Of a DNA stretch of 64,000 bases, positions 43,894 through 58,700 are shown piece after piece. The position numbers and the translations under genes were made by a program. The stretch is from Helianthus annuus (taxonomy: Eukaryota; Streptophyta; Magnoliopsida; Asterales; Asteraceae), in assembly GCF_002127325.2 (NCBI RefSeq), contig NC_035445.2:81586383-81650382 (forward strand). The letters run 5' to 3'. A model generated the notes under the pieces. That model searched no databases and had not been told where the DNA came from. It saw only the letters and a list, made by a program, of their open reading frames with translations. Every line of letters starts with the position of its first letter. Positions within the stretch are counted from its first letter, which is position 1.

Positions 43894-45779
43894 GAGTTAA
43901 TTACATAGATGAACCTTGTGGTTTATAGCTAGTTTCGCCTTTGGTTACTAACTTATTTTTTTAACAGGTTTAGGGCTTGTGATTATCAATTTTTAACGAG
44001 TTTAAGTATTAACACTAACTTCTGTTAATTTTTCTGTTAAACTTGAGTAGAATGGCTAAGATACCCTTTTGTAACTAAAGGGGCATTTATGTAACAAATC
44101 ATTGTTAATTAAAGGGATCATTTGTGTAAATTCTTATTCTTATTCTTAATCTTCCTATACTAATAAACGAAAATCTTTTTGTACATGTGTCACTCCTCCC
44201 TTTTAACAATAGTATTACATATTAATTTTATACACAAAATATAATATAATATTAATTAATATAGTTAGAGATAAACATCTAAATTCAAATTTAAATAATA
44301 ATTATCTATAACAAATATAAATGTATCAGATAATATGATAATATAATAAGTATAATATTATTTAATATAGTTAGAGATCAAACGTATAATTTCAAATTTA
44401 ATTAATAGTAAATAACTTTTTGAGTCCCTATGTTTTAGTGGTTTTAACCACTTGAATCCAAAATCAAAAAATTTAACACTTTGAGTCTCTAACCGCTCAT
44501 TAACACCCTCTATAAAAAAATCAAAAAACCTTTTGTAAGGTTCAGTTCTCATATCTTGTAGAAGTTTTCATTTTACCCTAACCATATATATTTGTTAAGA
44601 TAAAATATATTATTTGGATAAAAACTATAATTACTAATAAAGTATCAAATCACATGTACAAGTAATGAAAATATAATTGTTCTTTATTTTTATTAATTTA
44701 TCTAAATAAGTCATTTCATTAATAAGGATTATATACAAGTTTATAATTTACATTTTTCGTCACTCAACCCGTGTAATACACGGGGTTGTAAGCTAGTAAA
44801 TATGAAAACAAAACCCACATAAATCAGATCTACGTCTTGTAAATTCTTAAGAAACCAAGATCAAGATCAAATCTTTCACTTTCAAGACAATGACTCAGCA
44901 GGTTTGGAGCGGTCGACGATGAAATACGATTATGATGGTGATGATTCGTGATGTAGCAATGGCAAATGGTGAACAGTGACATTTGTTCGGATATTATACG
45001 GTGTAGGTGACGGCGATTGATCAAAGGTGAGGATGGGTAGCGATGATGGTGGCTGCAGGTTTTGATCATAACAAGAACTCACAAACTTGGCAACCCACAC
45101 ACCCACAAACACTGTTAAAACAAGAACATATAGGAGCGGTGGTCGAGTGATGATGAACGTGGCCCGAGATCGACGTTGAGGACAGTGGGTGAATGTTAAT
45201 CAGTGGAGGTGATAGCCGTGGTGGCGCGACGGTGGATATGGAGATGCGGAGGTAGCATTTGTGGGTGGTTGTGTGATGATGGTGGTTGATGATGCGGTAT
45301 CACAGCGGTGATCAGAAGTAGGAGTGTGTAATGGTTGGTGATGGTTCGGTGACAATGGTGGCTACGGATGATGAAAGCGGGTCGTCGGGTGGTTGTTATG
45401 ATGATGATCGGTGAAGGACAAGGTGTCGGAGAGGATGATTATGTCGAAGAACTGTTGACGGATGGTGATTGATGGAGGATATGGTAGGCGATGGAGATGA
45501 TGTGGGTTGGGGATTGTTTTGTTTTTATACTTGTTAAGAATTTACACAAATGGTCTCTGTAATTAACAATGATTTATTACATAAATGGTCCCTGTAGTTA
45601 TAAAAGGGTATTTTAGTCATTCTACTCAAATTTAACAGAAACATTAATAGAAGTTAGCGTTAATACCCAAACTCGTTACAAATTGATAATCACAAGAAGC
45701 CCAAACCTGTTAAAAAATAAGTCAGTACCCAAAGACGAAACTAGCTATAAACCACAGGGTCCATCATTGTAATTAACTC
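43894..45779. mobile_element. Mutator-like foldback element with about 255-bp inverted repeats
   Basis: Left end GAGTTAATTACATAGATG; the right end read on minus gives GAGTTAATTACAATGATGG. Arms at 43894-44150 and about 45527-45779 are inverted copies (shared: ctatagctagtttcg-type and gataatcac phrases). It inserted in an A-run: the 9-bp flanks are all A on the left and aaaacaaaa on the right. The interior holds a Helitron and a GATG/GGTG-rich segment (44930-45500) without a recognisable gene. Confidence 0.82.
44153..44796 (+). mobile_element. Non-autonomous Helitron, 644 bp
   Basis: 5' end TCCTATACTAATAAACGAAA fits the plant Helitron start. The 3' end has a strong hairpin (caacccgtgt, loop, acacggggttg; 44765-44789) followed 3 nt later by CTAG at 44793-44796 and then T. 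The A before and T after fit Helitron insertion in AT without target duplication. No Rep/helicase ORF. Confidence 0.85.
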
Positions 45780-45783
45780 AAAA

Positions 45784-45819
<36 letters not shown>
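45780..45819 (+). repeat. Poly-A tract, right part of the split LINE tail
   Basis: AAAAC followed by an uninterrupted A-run of over 30. Together with the A-run at 43885-43893 it represents the poly-A tail of the LINE remnant, separated by the foldback element. Confidence 0.7.
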
Positions 45820-45821
<2 letters not shown>

Positions 45822-46711
45822 CTATGTTAAATCAATGTAACTAGATATGTTAAAAGAACACCAACTATTGTTTTATTTCTTATAAATATTTAACTAATAG
45901 AATTTAAACTGAAATGACCGAACATTTAGGTCGTTCCAATTCATTAAGATGATGTTAGAATATATGCTATTTACCATAAGATATTTAATCTCAATCACAA
46001 CAACGATGAGATATTTAATCCCAATCACAACAACGATGAGATATTTAATCTCAATACACAACTAGAATCCATATTTAAAGTGAATGCATGTTGCAAAACC
46101 CCAACCAGAAAGTGCTGTCGAACCAAGATTCCGTCGAGTGAGGCAGGGTTGCTTCATGTGAGGGCAATCGTCGTTTGCAAAGTGGTTCATGTGAAGCAGG
46201 GTTGCGCCATGGTGTTTGATTTACTAGTTGTGAATAGAGATTGATTTTAAGAAAGATATTACAAAAAGGGTAAGGGTAAATGGGTAATTTCATAAGAAAA
46301 AAAGAAATATGTAATTAAATTTAGTGGTTGGGTAAATATGCAATAAAGCCTTTTAAGAGGAAAAAATACGTAAAAAATAAAAATAAAAATCCCTTACTTT
46401 TTTTAACAAATTACAACTTTCTTAGTGTATCATCCCCTCCGTTCTATTTTAGAAAAATGTAAGACGTTTTTATTTAGTTTATGAAGAAACCCCAGCTTAA
46501 ATAATGTAGTACACGAAAACTGCATTACGAGATATACATAAAAAAACAAGAACATTAAAAGCATATTTGTTACCTCACAATTACATTCCAAAATAACACG
46601 GCAACGCTACAACATCATACTTTAGACCTCTACATCTAGGTAATTTACATAACTATGACCGTTTTTTAACGGGTCAAAACTGTCACCTATATCACAAAGA
46701 GAGGCAATTTT
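45820..46711. other. Non-coding DNA with a short tandem repeat
   Basis: 45967-46056 holds nearly three copies of a unit of about 34 bp (gagatatttaatctcaatca, caacaacgat). 46130-46215 repeats ttcatgtga and gcagggttgc words. Otherwise AT-rich with nothing recognised. Confidence 0.5.
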
Positions 46712-46864
46712 GTACACCACCACTTTTAGCCATACACCACAAATTATTTTTTTAATTTTTCCCCTTCACAATAGTAAAAAAAAATTAAAAAAAAAATAAC
46801 AAGTGCAGGGTAAAATAGTCAAAAGCATTAATTTGGTAGTGTATGACTAGAAGTGATAACGTAC
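46712..46864. mobile_element. Small MITE-like inverted-repeat element
   Basis: Arms of about 29 bp: left gtacaccaccacttttag, right on minus gtacgttatcacttctag. The core is AT-rich. It lies 150 bp beyond the stop of the trihelix/UMP-kinase gene, so possibly in its 3' UTR. Confidence 0.55.
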
Positions 46865-47012
46865 GAATACCCACTTTGTGCAAATCATCAATTTCTAAAC
46901 ACTGTTGAGTCTAATCACATCTAAGAGAAAACCGATAGGTGAACCGGTGAACAGACTGGTTACCTGATAAATTAACACTTTCAACTTGATAGTGCGACGG
47001 GGTCATTAATAT

Positions 47013-50844
<3,832 letters not shown>

Positions 50845-50864
50845 TGGAAGGACGTTAGGGTTAC

Positions 50865-50885
50865 GGTTAGGGTTAGGATTGGCAG
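50865..50885 (-). promoter_or_regulatory. Telo-box-like motifs upstream of the trihelix/UMP-kinase start
   Basis: Read on the minus strand, AACCCTAA-type words lie 15-40 bp upstream of the ATG (also cctaacgtcc nearer the start). Telo-boxes close to transcription starts are common in plant housekeeping and translation genes. Here they would lie in the 5' UTR or promoter. Confidence 0.4.
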
Positions 50886-51261
50886 TGAAATTCGGAACAG
50901 AGGTTTAAACGACGTTTAAAGTACCGTTAAGTAAGACGTATCTGATCGACGGTAGAAACGTCACGCCATACATCTTTTTTAATGGATTTGTCAAACGTAC
51001 CCTTTTCTTAATATTTATGTGTTGTGACACTTTTTATGTTCTTTGGTACAAAATGAATTTAAACAATAATGCACCTAGTCGAAATGAATTTGAAATGTTA
51101 CGGGCAAGTAAAGACGTTGTGTTTTATAGTTTCATTTCATATTAGCATCAGGCTCATATAGGTTCGCTATTGTGATTGCAAATGAAAGACATTCGTCATG
51201 CTATAACAATAACGACCAAATGTCTTTCATATCGTTACCTTGAAACCCTTTTATAACAGCT
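50886..51261. promoter_or_regulatory. Upstream region of the trihelix/UMP-kinase gene with a hairpin
   Basis: No ORF. Perfect 12-bp inverted arms ATGAAAGACATT (51182-51193) and AATGTCTTTCAT (51219-51230) enclose a 25-nt loop about 340 bp upstream of the ATG. No clear TATA box was chosen. Confidence 0.35.
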
Positions 51262-52855
51262 GAATGCGTGCCAACAAAAAAGTCTACATATGAACACATG
51301 GAGGCCAAAAAACATGTAAACAAACACAAAAGCCCAACGCACAACACGTCAAAGCAAAATAAAACAACAGTGCAAAGAGTACAAGAACCTTATGGATATC
51401 ATTGTTGATAATTGATATTATATACAGTCACGAACGAAGCTTACAATGCATAGTGTCTAAACACCAAATGCATTATATAATGTCAATTATCAACAATAAG
51501 AAATGTAGGCTCGGACTCAAGGAGGCGTGGTTGCTCCTCAAAGGCCATCTTAGCCGCCAACATTTGTATACAATCAGAAGTGTTGGCTTAGACTCAAGGA
51601 GGCGAGGTTTCTCATCAAAAGCCATCTCAGCCGCCAACCTTAAACAGACATCATCATGGCCTAGATTCAGGTGTACACAAACAAAGGCTCAGCAAAGCTT
51701 AATTGGCTAACTTTCCAAACACATTTAATAAGACCAATGCCACACATACATTACCTATGGCACCATTGAGGCTCATACAAATAACACAACCTCATTACTG
51801 ACAAAAACGCTAATGGTAAACACATCTTTTATACAACACACCATACACATGGCTTATGTATTGGTAATCCTCAATAATGAATCAAGATTTAAACATAGGC
51901 AACAACTGGAAACCAATATGGCTCACCAACAGTTCATCGCTAATAATGAATCCATACCTAAACACTCACATATCCAAACACCCCATCAGAGCATCTTCTT
52001 TAAAGTATCAAATACATGGCTCATCGCCTAGATTTAAGGGTCACCAATGGCTCAACAATCGAAACACCCATTCAAAGCATGTTGTCTAACATGCAACATT
52101 TAAGGCTCACCAATGGCTCATCACCTAGATTCAACCATCAAAATAACAACCTAAAAAAGCCAAAGCAAGCAAAGTGAGCTATAAAGGGAGAACAACGACA
52201 AATCTAAACACCCATGTCACATACAAAGCTCAAATTCCAATGATCACAAATAGCTCATCATCTATGCATGTGGAAAAATAAATTAGATTCAACCGTCAAA
52301 ATTACAACCCTAAAAGGTTAGACCAAGCAATCCAAGCCATAAACGGACAACAATGGCATATCAAAACGCCCATTCAAAGCATGTTAAGGCTCACCAATGG
52401 CTCATTGCCTATACAACTTGAAAACACATCAGATTCAAACATCAAAATAACAACCCAAAAAGCCAGGGTTTAAAGAAAACCCCATAAAACATGATAATAA
52501 CCTAAAAATCAAACAAATAACACTGGCATAAGAATCACCGTAATAGGACCGTAAATAACACAATTAACAACTGACTACAACAGTGCAACTTTTAGAAAGA
52601 GAGAGAGAGAGATAGAGAGCAAGATGTATAAAGAGAAACATGTTGCGATAATAATGAAATATGAAGAAGTTGGAAAGTTAAAGGTGTGTCAACAACAAAC
52701 ACCCCACATAAACACGTGGATGGCGGGCCAACCACAATAAAACCATGTAAAAACACAAAAGTCCACCATACAATATATCCAAACAAAATAAAGCAATAAT
52801 GTAAAATGTAAAAACACAATATGCATATCTATGTTGATAATTGATATTATATAAA
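51262..52855. repeat. Repeat-rich non-coding segment flanked by 165-175-bp direct repeats
   Basis: Flanks at about 51262-51425 and 52683-52855 share acataaacac/acatggaggcc-type words and end identically in gttgataattgatattata. An inverted copy of that end lies at 51473-51499. 51505-51642 is a tandem duplication of about 75 bp (actcaaggaggcg, gccatctcagccgccaac). 52000-52450 has degenerate repeats (ctcaccaatggctca, cccattcaaagcatgtt, caaaataacaacc). It could be a decayed TRIM/LARD-type LTR element, but no primer-binding site was found. Confidence 0.45.
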
Positions 52856-53479
52856 TTAGGTAATTATAAGAATCTAATAAATATCATTATCCATTTCTTG
52901 TAAGGGTGTTCAGATCTTTTCTAGTTTTTTGTTACTAAGGTCTTGTGTTTAATCAAATTTCATTGTTGTTCAAAAAAAATCTTTTTCTTTAATTTTGATT
53001 CATAATATAGTTGTTTAATTGTGGAACCATATTTCTTTTTCACTCAGAGTGACGAGTGTTACATATCGTGTTTGTGGATTAGGGTCATATTTAAGTCTAA
53101 AAACGTGTATGAACTCATTAGGATCATAAACGACTTGACCCAAAAATAACACACAACTTTCACGGGGCATCGTAAACGCCACCTCTTGTAGATCGCAATT
53201 TGTCATAATATGTGTTAAGACTAAAACTTTACACTTTAATTATTGGTTTATGCAAGGGTTTTTTTTTTTCCTAAAATCACCCAAAATACCATTAATCTAA
53301 TTCGTAACACTCTAAAACTTATAAATGTATACACATTTATAACTTTATAGTCAAACATTATTAGATGCTATCTAGCATGATCAGAACTTCAAAAACATAA
53401 TTTAATATTTCAATTGGCCACAAACAAAATAAACTTGAAGCCAGTATATATTAGCAAATACAATCAACAATAAACAAAA
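52856..53479. other. Non-coding DNA before the tRNA gene
   Basis: AT-rich. The open frame at 53015-53206 has no recognisable domain. Nothing else supported. Confidence 0.5.
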
Positions 53480-53552
53480 GCGCCCATGGCCTAATGGATA
53501 AGGCGTCTGACTTCTAATCAGGCGATTGTGGGTTCGAGTCCCACTGGGCGTG
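53480..53552 (+). tRNA. tRNA-Arg (anticodon UCU)
   Basis: 73-nt cloverleaf. Acceptor GCGCCCA pairs with TGGGCGT (one G-U), the D-arm is GCCT/AGGC, the anticodon loop CTTCTAA has TCT at 53513-53515, and the T-arm is GTGGG/CCCAC with GGTTCGAGTCC (B box). Both internal promoter boxes are present and there is no intron. It decodes AGA in the cytosol. CCA is not encoded, as expected for a nuclear gene. Confidence 0.97.
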
Positions 53553-53569
53553 TTTCTCTTTTTTTTTAT
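53553..53569 (+). terminator. RNA polymerase III terminator of the tRNA gene
   Basis: A T-run (ctcttttttttta) begins about 8 nt after the tRNA, typical for Pol III termination. Confidence 0.8.
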
Positions 53570-54194
53570 ATATCATTTTGTAATCTCTAGGTTAAGTTAT
53601 TTTCTTACTTGCTGGTTAATCTTTTAAAGAGTGGTTGCCAGAAGATTCAAAATTCAAACAAGTACTAATGTACACATATACGGTTTGAATAAATGTTTAC
53701 AAGAGTTATGTTAACGTTCACAGGAAAACTAAAAACACTAATGAACGTGTCTAGTTAGCTATCATATAAAAAAAACACTTATTCTTCAAAAGTCAAAACA
53801 TTAAAAACTTACCCAATAAAAAAAATTCTAAAAAGACCTAAAATATTATCACATCCTCACCCGTTTCTAAACTTATCTCTCTCTATCTATACAGTATATA
53901 ATTACAAGGTCAAAGGGGCCTACCGTTTGGTTGTTTCAGTTGTATTGTAAAAAAATTATTGTGACTCGTACTTATGCGATCCGGTGTGGACTCACACCCC
54001 ATGCCATGTCACCTTGTTAATGCCCTAAACACCACCATGCATTGGTTAAAGGGGGCCAGTGCTTCGTCATGCCCTTAACGGGAGTCAACCATTCCAAAGT
54101 TGGGCGCCACCAAAAAGCAACCAATCACATTTCTTTTAGTTTTTTAGTTTTTAGTTTTTTTTTTTAATTTCTTCTTAAACCACCCTGGCATAGT
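53570..54194. other. Non-coding DNA, nothing recognised
   Basis: AT-rich first half. 53960-54120 is more balanced in composition but shows no ORF or clear repeat ends. Confidence 0.5.
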
Positions 54195-54479
54195 TAAAGA
54201 GTAAGGAGTTGTTTGTCAACTTCCGAATAGTTAAGTGTTGAACCAGTAAGATGTCTGAACCATTAAATGCTGAACCAGTAAGATGTTTGAACCATTAAGA
54301 GTCAGTATAATGCTTAACCGTTTAGAGACAAATGTTTGGCCAATTCGGATTAGAGGTCTTAACCATTTAAGTATATTGCTTAACCATTCAGAGGCAAATG
54401 TCTGAACCATTTAGACATCTACTCCCGAAACAAACAGTCTGAACCATTAAATGTTGAAACAGTAAGAGGTCTTGATCAT
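54195..54479. mobile_element. hAT-like MITE built of degenerate 20-bp repeats
   Basis: Left ggagttgtttgtcaacttcc resembles the inverse of the right part (cccgaaacaaacagtc, 54424-54440). Inside, tgaaccattaaatgctgaac and variants (gaaccagtaagatg, cttaaccattcagag) recur many times. The next PIF element interrupts or abuts its right side. Confidence 0.5.
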
Positions 54480-54481
54480 TA

Positions 54482-55463
54482 GACTATGGGGTATGGGGCT
54501 TGGGTTGGGGCGTGGGTTGGCTGAAAACGCCCAAGCCACCACCCCGGGTGGGCTTGGGTTGGGGCGTGGCCCAAGGGGCGGGAGTTTGAAGCCGGGCGTG
54601 GGGCGGGCTAGCGATCCTATGTGGCGGGCTCCTATTCGCTTTGTTGGCCATGTCCTAGCGGGGCGTGGTAATTTAAATTTTAAATTGTAACCGTTTGGCC
54701 AAGCCAAGCGGTCACCCCAACATGTCAACATCCACTATAAATATAACCCCAACCCCACCGGCTACCCCAACCCAAACCATCGCTGTCCACCGCTACCCCA
54801 ACCAAAACCCACTTGATCGAACCCGCTACCCCACCGGCTACCCCAACCCAAACCATCGATGGCCTCTTGGACCCACGAAGAAGAGCTAGCTCTCGTCACA
54901 AGCGTCGTTGACGCAATGAAAGGGCGACAACCCGGTTAAACACGATATTGGCCGGAAGCCTTTGCAAGCTACCGACATAACGTCGGACACGACCGGCACA
55001 ACTTAAACGCGTGCCAACATAAATGGCGCGAGCTACAGCCGAAGCTTGATCGTTTCAAGGCCTACTACGAAGCTGTTCCGAGCGGTGAGTTAAGCCACGA
55101 GGACCGGGTGGCGGTGGCGAACATTGAGTTTCGGGGCAAGGAGCGAAGGCCGTTCGACAAGCTCGCGCTTTTTTGAAATTTACCTAACGCTCTAGGTTTT
55201 TTTTTATTTTTTAATCGTTTTTAGTTTTTTTTGTAATTTTTAGGAATTATGTAATTTTTAAGAATTTAATAAAATTTTAGTCTTTTTTTTTTAATGTTGT
55301 GTGTATTTTTTTAATTTGTTGTAATTTTTTTTAATAAACTGCCAAGCCACGCCCCAACCCAAGCCCCGCCATACCCCACGGACACGTCACTCACCGGTGG
55401 GGGGGCTCGAACTCCACATGTCAACTCATGCTCCCAACCCAAGCCCCACCATACCCCACGGTC
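54482..55463 (+). mobile_element. PIF/Harbinger element, 982 bp
   Basis: Flanked by TTA (54479-54481 and 55464-55466). Ends are GACTATGGGGTATGGGGC on the left and, on minus, GACCGTGGGGTATGGTGGGG on the right. Subterminal words gcttgggttggggcg and ccaacccaagcccc repeat in opposite orientations. It carries one short degenerate Myb/SANT-like ORF and no DDE transposase, so it depends on another copy. The word tataaata lies upstream of the ORF near 54737. Confidence 0.87.
54859..55176 (+). pseudogene. Myb/SANT-like ORF remnant in the PIF/Harbinger element
   Basis: ATG at 54859 (MASWTHEEELALVTSVVDAM), an in-frame TAA at 54937-54939, then reading continues to TGA at 55174. The continuation holds YWPEAFASYRH, HKWRELQPKLDRF and RPFDKLALF. 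W-T-x-E-E-E...W...HKW is the layout of Myb/SANT-like proteins encoded by PIF/Harbinger elements and of related plant proteins, usually longer. One stop breaks it; the rest is clean. Confidence 0.65.
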
Positions 55464-55782
55464 TTAAGACCATGTGTAGTGGGCCATTATGGGGCATTAT
55501 GGGGGCATTATTTAAAAAAAAAACGTCCACTCCCCCATTACATAGGGTATTATTGGGCATTAATTTTGAAAAAAAAATTGCTGGGGCATTTTTTTTTTGA
55601 AAGGCAAACAACACTTCATTTCGTAACCAATATACATACAGTACACAACAATAAGCAAGGAGCTTATTTGATCAGAATCCCACATATCGCTCCAGCCCAA
55701 ATTACATTAGACTCGATTACAAAATCTAAACCCAACCCATGTTACAGATTGCCCATTTTTAGTGTCCGCAAAAATTATTCGA

Positions 55783-58700
55783 TCAAATGTCAAAGGAGCG
55801 CCATTTCCCCCAGTCTTTTGTGATTTCTTTAGCTCTGTTTGTTATCCATAGGTGTGATTGTGCCTTTATTTCACTTAGTAGTTCTTCGTAGTTAACTTTT
55901 TTCCCGCGAAAGATCTTGTCATTTCTGCCTTTCCAGATGATCCAGCATGTTGTAAGAATGATTGCATATAGAGCTTTTTTCTTTGATTTTTTGAGTCCAT
56001 TTATGTTGCTGCTTTCCAAGAGCTCTCGGAAGTTGAAGGCGAATATTGGAGAGATGTTGCACCATTCCGCCACCTTTTGCCATATGTTTGAAGCCACGTA
56101 ACAATGAATTAGTAGATGATCGGCGTTTTCGGGATAGTCTCCACAAAGGCTGCATAATGGAGAGGATTGAACGATGTTTCTTTTGATGAGACCTTCCATT
56201 GTTGATAGTCTATCTTGTTCCGCTCGCCAAGCTAGTATGTTTACTTTCTTTGGCACCCAGGATGACCACTTGAATGGATAGAACGGGGCTGCGTTTGCAG
56301 CCAACAAGTCACGACATGAAGCTGTTGTGAAAGATCCAGATGAGTCGGCCAGCCACTTCCATTCGTCTCTTGCTGATGATAACGTGCACGTCCGGATTAA
56401 GTTATTACAAGCTGCCAGTTCGTCTCGTTCCAGTACCTGCAAAGGTTCTCTTTTCCATGCCCAACCCCCGCCCTGAAAATTACCCGGTACAGATAAACGG
56501 GCTGCAACAGTGCAGCCTTTGTTAGATTCTAAGGCAAACAGGTTTGGAAAGGTGTACCTGAGCGGTGTTTCCCCGAGCCAGCAGTCGAGCCAGAACCGTG
56601 TATGCAAACCATTGCCAGTAACCCCTTTGAATAAGTTTTCAACCCTGATATTTACCTTCTCAAAGTCTTTCCCCACTTTATTGATCGAGTTCCAAACACC
56701 GGGTATAGATGCTTTTATGGGCAAAAATGCCCAGGCTCTCTCATTGTGATGAATTGATTCTATGACTTTTTTCCATAAACCAGTGCCATCACATTTATAC
56801 CGCCACCACCACTTTAGAAGAAGGCTCATGTTCATATGATGGAGAGAACCGAGTCCAATACCACCTTTGTCTTTGGGTCCGATTACCCTTTCCCACGAAA
56901 CCCAAGATGTTTTGTTTTTTTCGTCCGAGCCCCCCCAAAAGAATCTCCTTCTCAGTTTTTCTAGGTGGTCAATAACACCGTTCGGAGCTCGAAATAGGGA
57001 GAAATGATAAATTGGGAGGCTATCCAAAACTGCTTTTAGCAACACCACACGCCCACCGATTGAAAGGTTTTTGGCTTTCCATTTGGATAGTCTTGAGTTG
57101 CAAATGTCTATTACGTACTTCCAATTTTTTGCCTGGTTCATATTTGCCCCGATAGGGACCCCAAGGTACTTACAAGGAAGGTTCCCTTTATGCACGTTTA
57201 TGCTCTCGGCCATCCCTTCAATTAATTCTTCGGCAATGCCGAAGCCATAAAGATCTGATTTGTGGAGATTTATTTTAAGTCCGGAGATTAGATGAAAGCA
57301 TCTAAATAAGCGGACCACGTTCCTTATCTTTGTTTCCTCCCAATCGCCTAATATGATAACATCATCCGCATATATTAAGTGTGAGATGGAGGGACCCGAA
57401 TGCGGAAGTGTTACACCTTTAATGAGATTCATTGATTCGGCTTTTTTCAAGAAGCAAGTTAATGCCTCCATGGCAATAATGAACAAGTAAGGTGAGAGGG
57501 GGTCACCTTGTCTTACCCCGCGGTAGCACTGAAATTCCCAAGTTGGAGAGCCGTTAAGAAGCACTGAAGCCCTTGCGGAGGTTAGAATACCTTTAATCCA
57601 TTGTCTCCATTTGGCCGGAAATCCCATTTGAGACAATACTTCCAAGATGAAACCCCAATTGATGCTATCGAAAGCCTTTTCCAGATCCACTTTGAGCATG
57701 AACATGGGCTTCTTGTATTTCTTGGCCCAACCAATGACTTCGTTCACCATTAGTGGGCCATCAAGGATGTTACGGTGAGAAAGGAAGCCGGACTGGTTTT
57801 CCGATATAATACTTTTCAGAACAGGCCTTAAGCGGTTCGCAAGGATTTTTGAGATGATCTTGGGAATGCTCCCAAGCAGGCTAATCGGCCGATATTCATT
57901 GAGTGAGACCGGATCGACACATTTTGGAATGAGGACAAGGAATGAAGACGCGCAGCTTTGACTGATGTGACCGGATTCATGGAAGTCTTGCAAAACCTTG
58001 AAAATGTCACCTTTGAGTGTGTCCCAGAAATGTTTAAAGAAGCCAAAGTTGAAACCATCCGGGCCGGGGGCTTTGTCGCTCGCGCAGTCCCAAATTGCAG
58101 ACTTGATTTCCGCCAAAGTGAAAGGTTCAATTAATGTATTGGAACTCACCGAGTCGATTTGGTTAATGTTGGGGCATAAAAAAGGTGGCCGCACCAGCAA
58201 AGGCTCACTGAACTTTTTAGCAAAAAATTTCCTTGCTTCCCGCTTCAGTTTGGTCGGATCGGAGCACCATTCATCATTAACCAAAAAACCATTGATACGT
58301 TTGCTGCTGTTATTGAAGTTTACCATGGCGTGGAAGAAGCTGGAATTTTCATCACCGTCTAACGCCCATTTTGTTCTTGATTTTTGTTTAAGATCTTTTG
58401 CTTCTTCAGTTTTTAAAACTTCCCATTCCCGTTTTGTTTCACTCCACGAGTTCTTTTCCAGATCTGATAGTGTCCTTTGCTCTGCCGTTTCATCAAAAAA
58501 ATTCAGGCTTTTCATACATTCCAATTGCCTTCGTTTTTTCTTGTCCCTTTCCACTACTAACCATTTCTTGATTGCTTCTTTGATTGCTTTTAGTTTTTTC
58601 CCCAGAATCTCATCACTTCTGCCCGTTTGAGTTATGCTTCCAAATGCGTTATTGACCAACTCTTCGAATCCCGGATCTGTGAGCCATGAGTTGTAGAAAT

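Noticed and set aside
50865..50885. Interstitial telomere repeat
   Set aside because: Only two or three imperfect TTAGGG-type units directly at a gene start. A telo-box is the simpler reading.
52015..52450. Satellite or centromeric repeat
   Set aside because: Only a few diverged units of uneven length, which is not an array.
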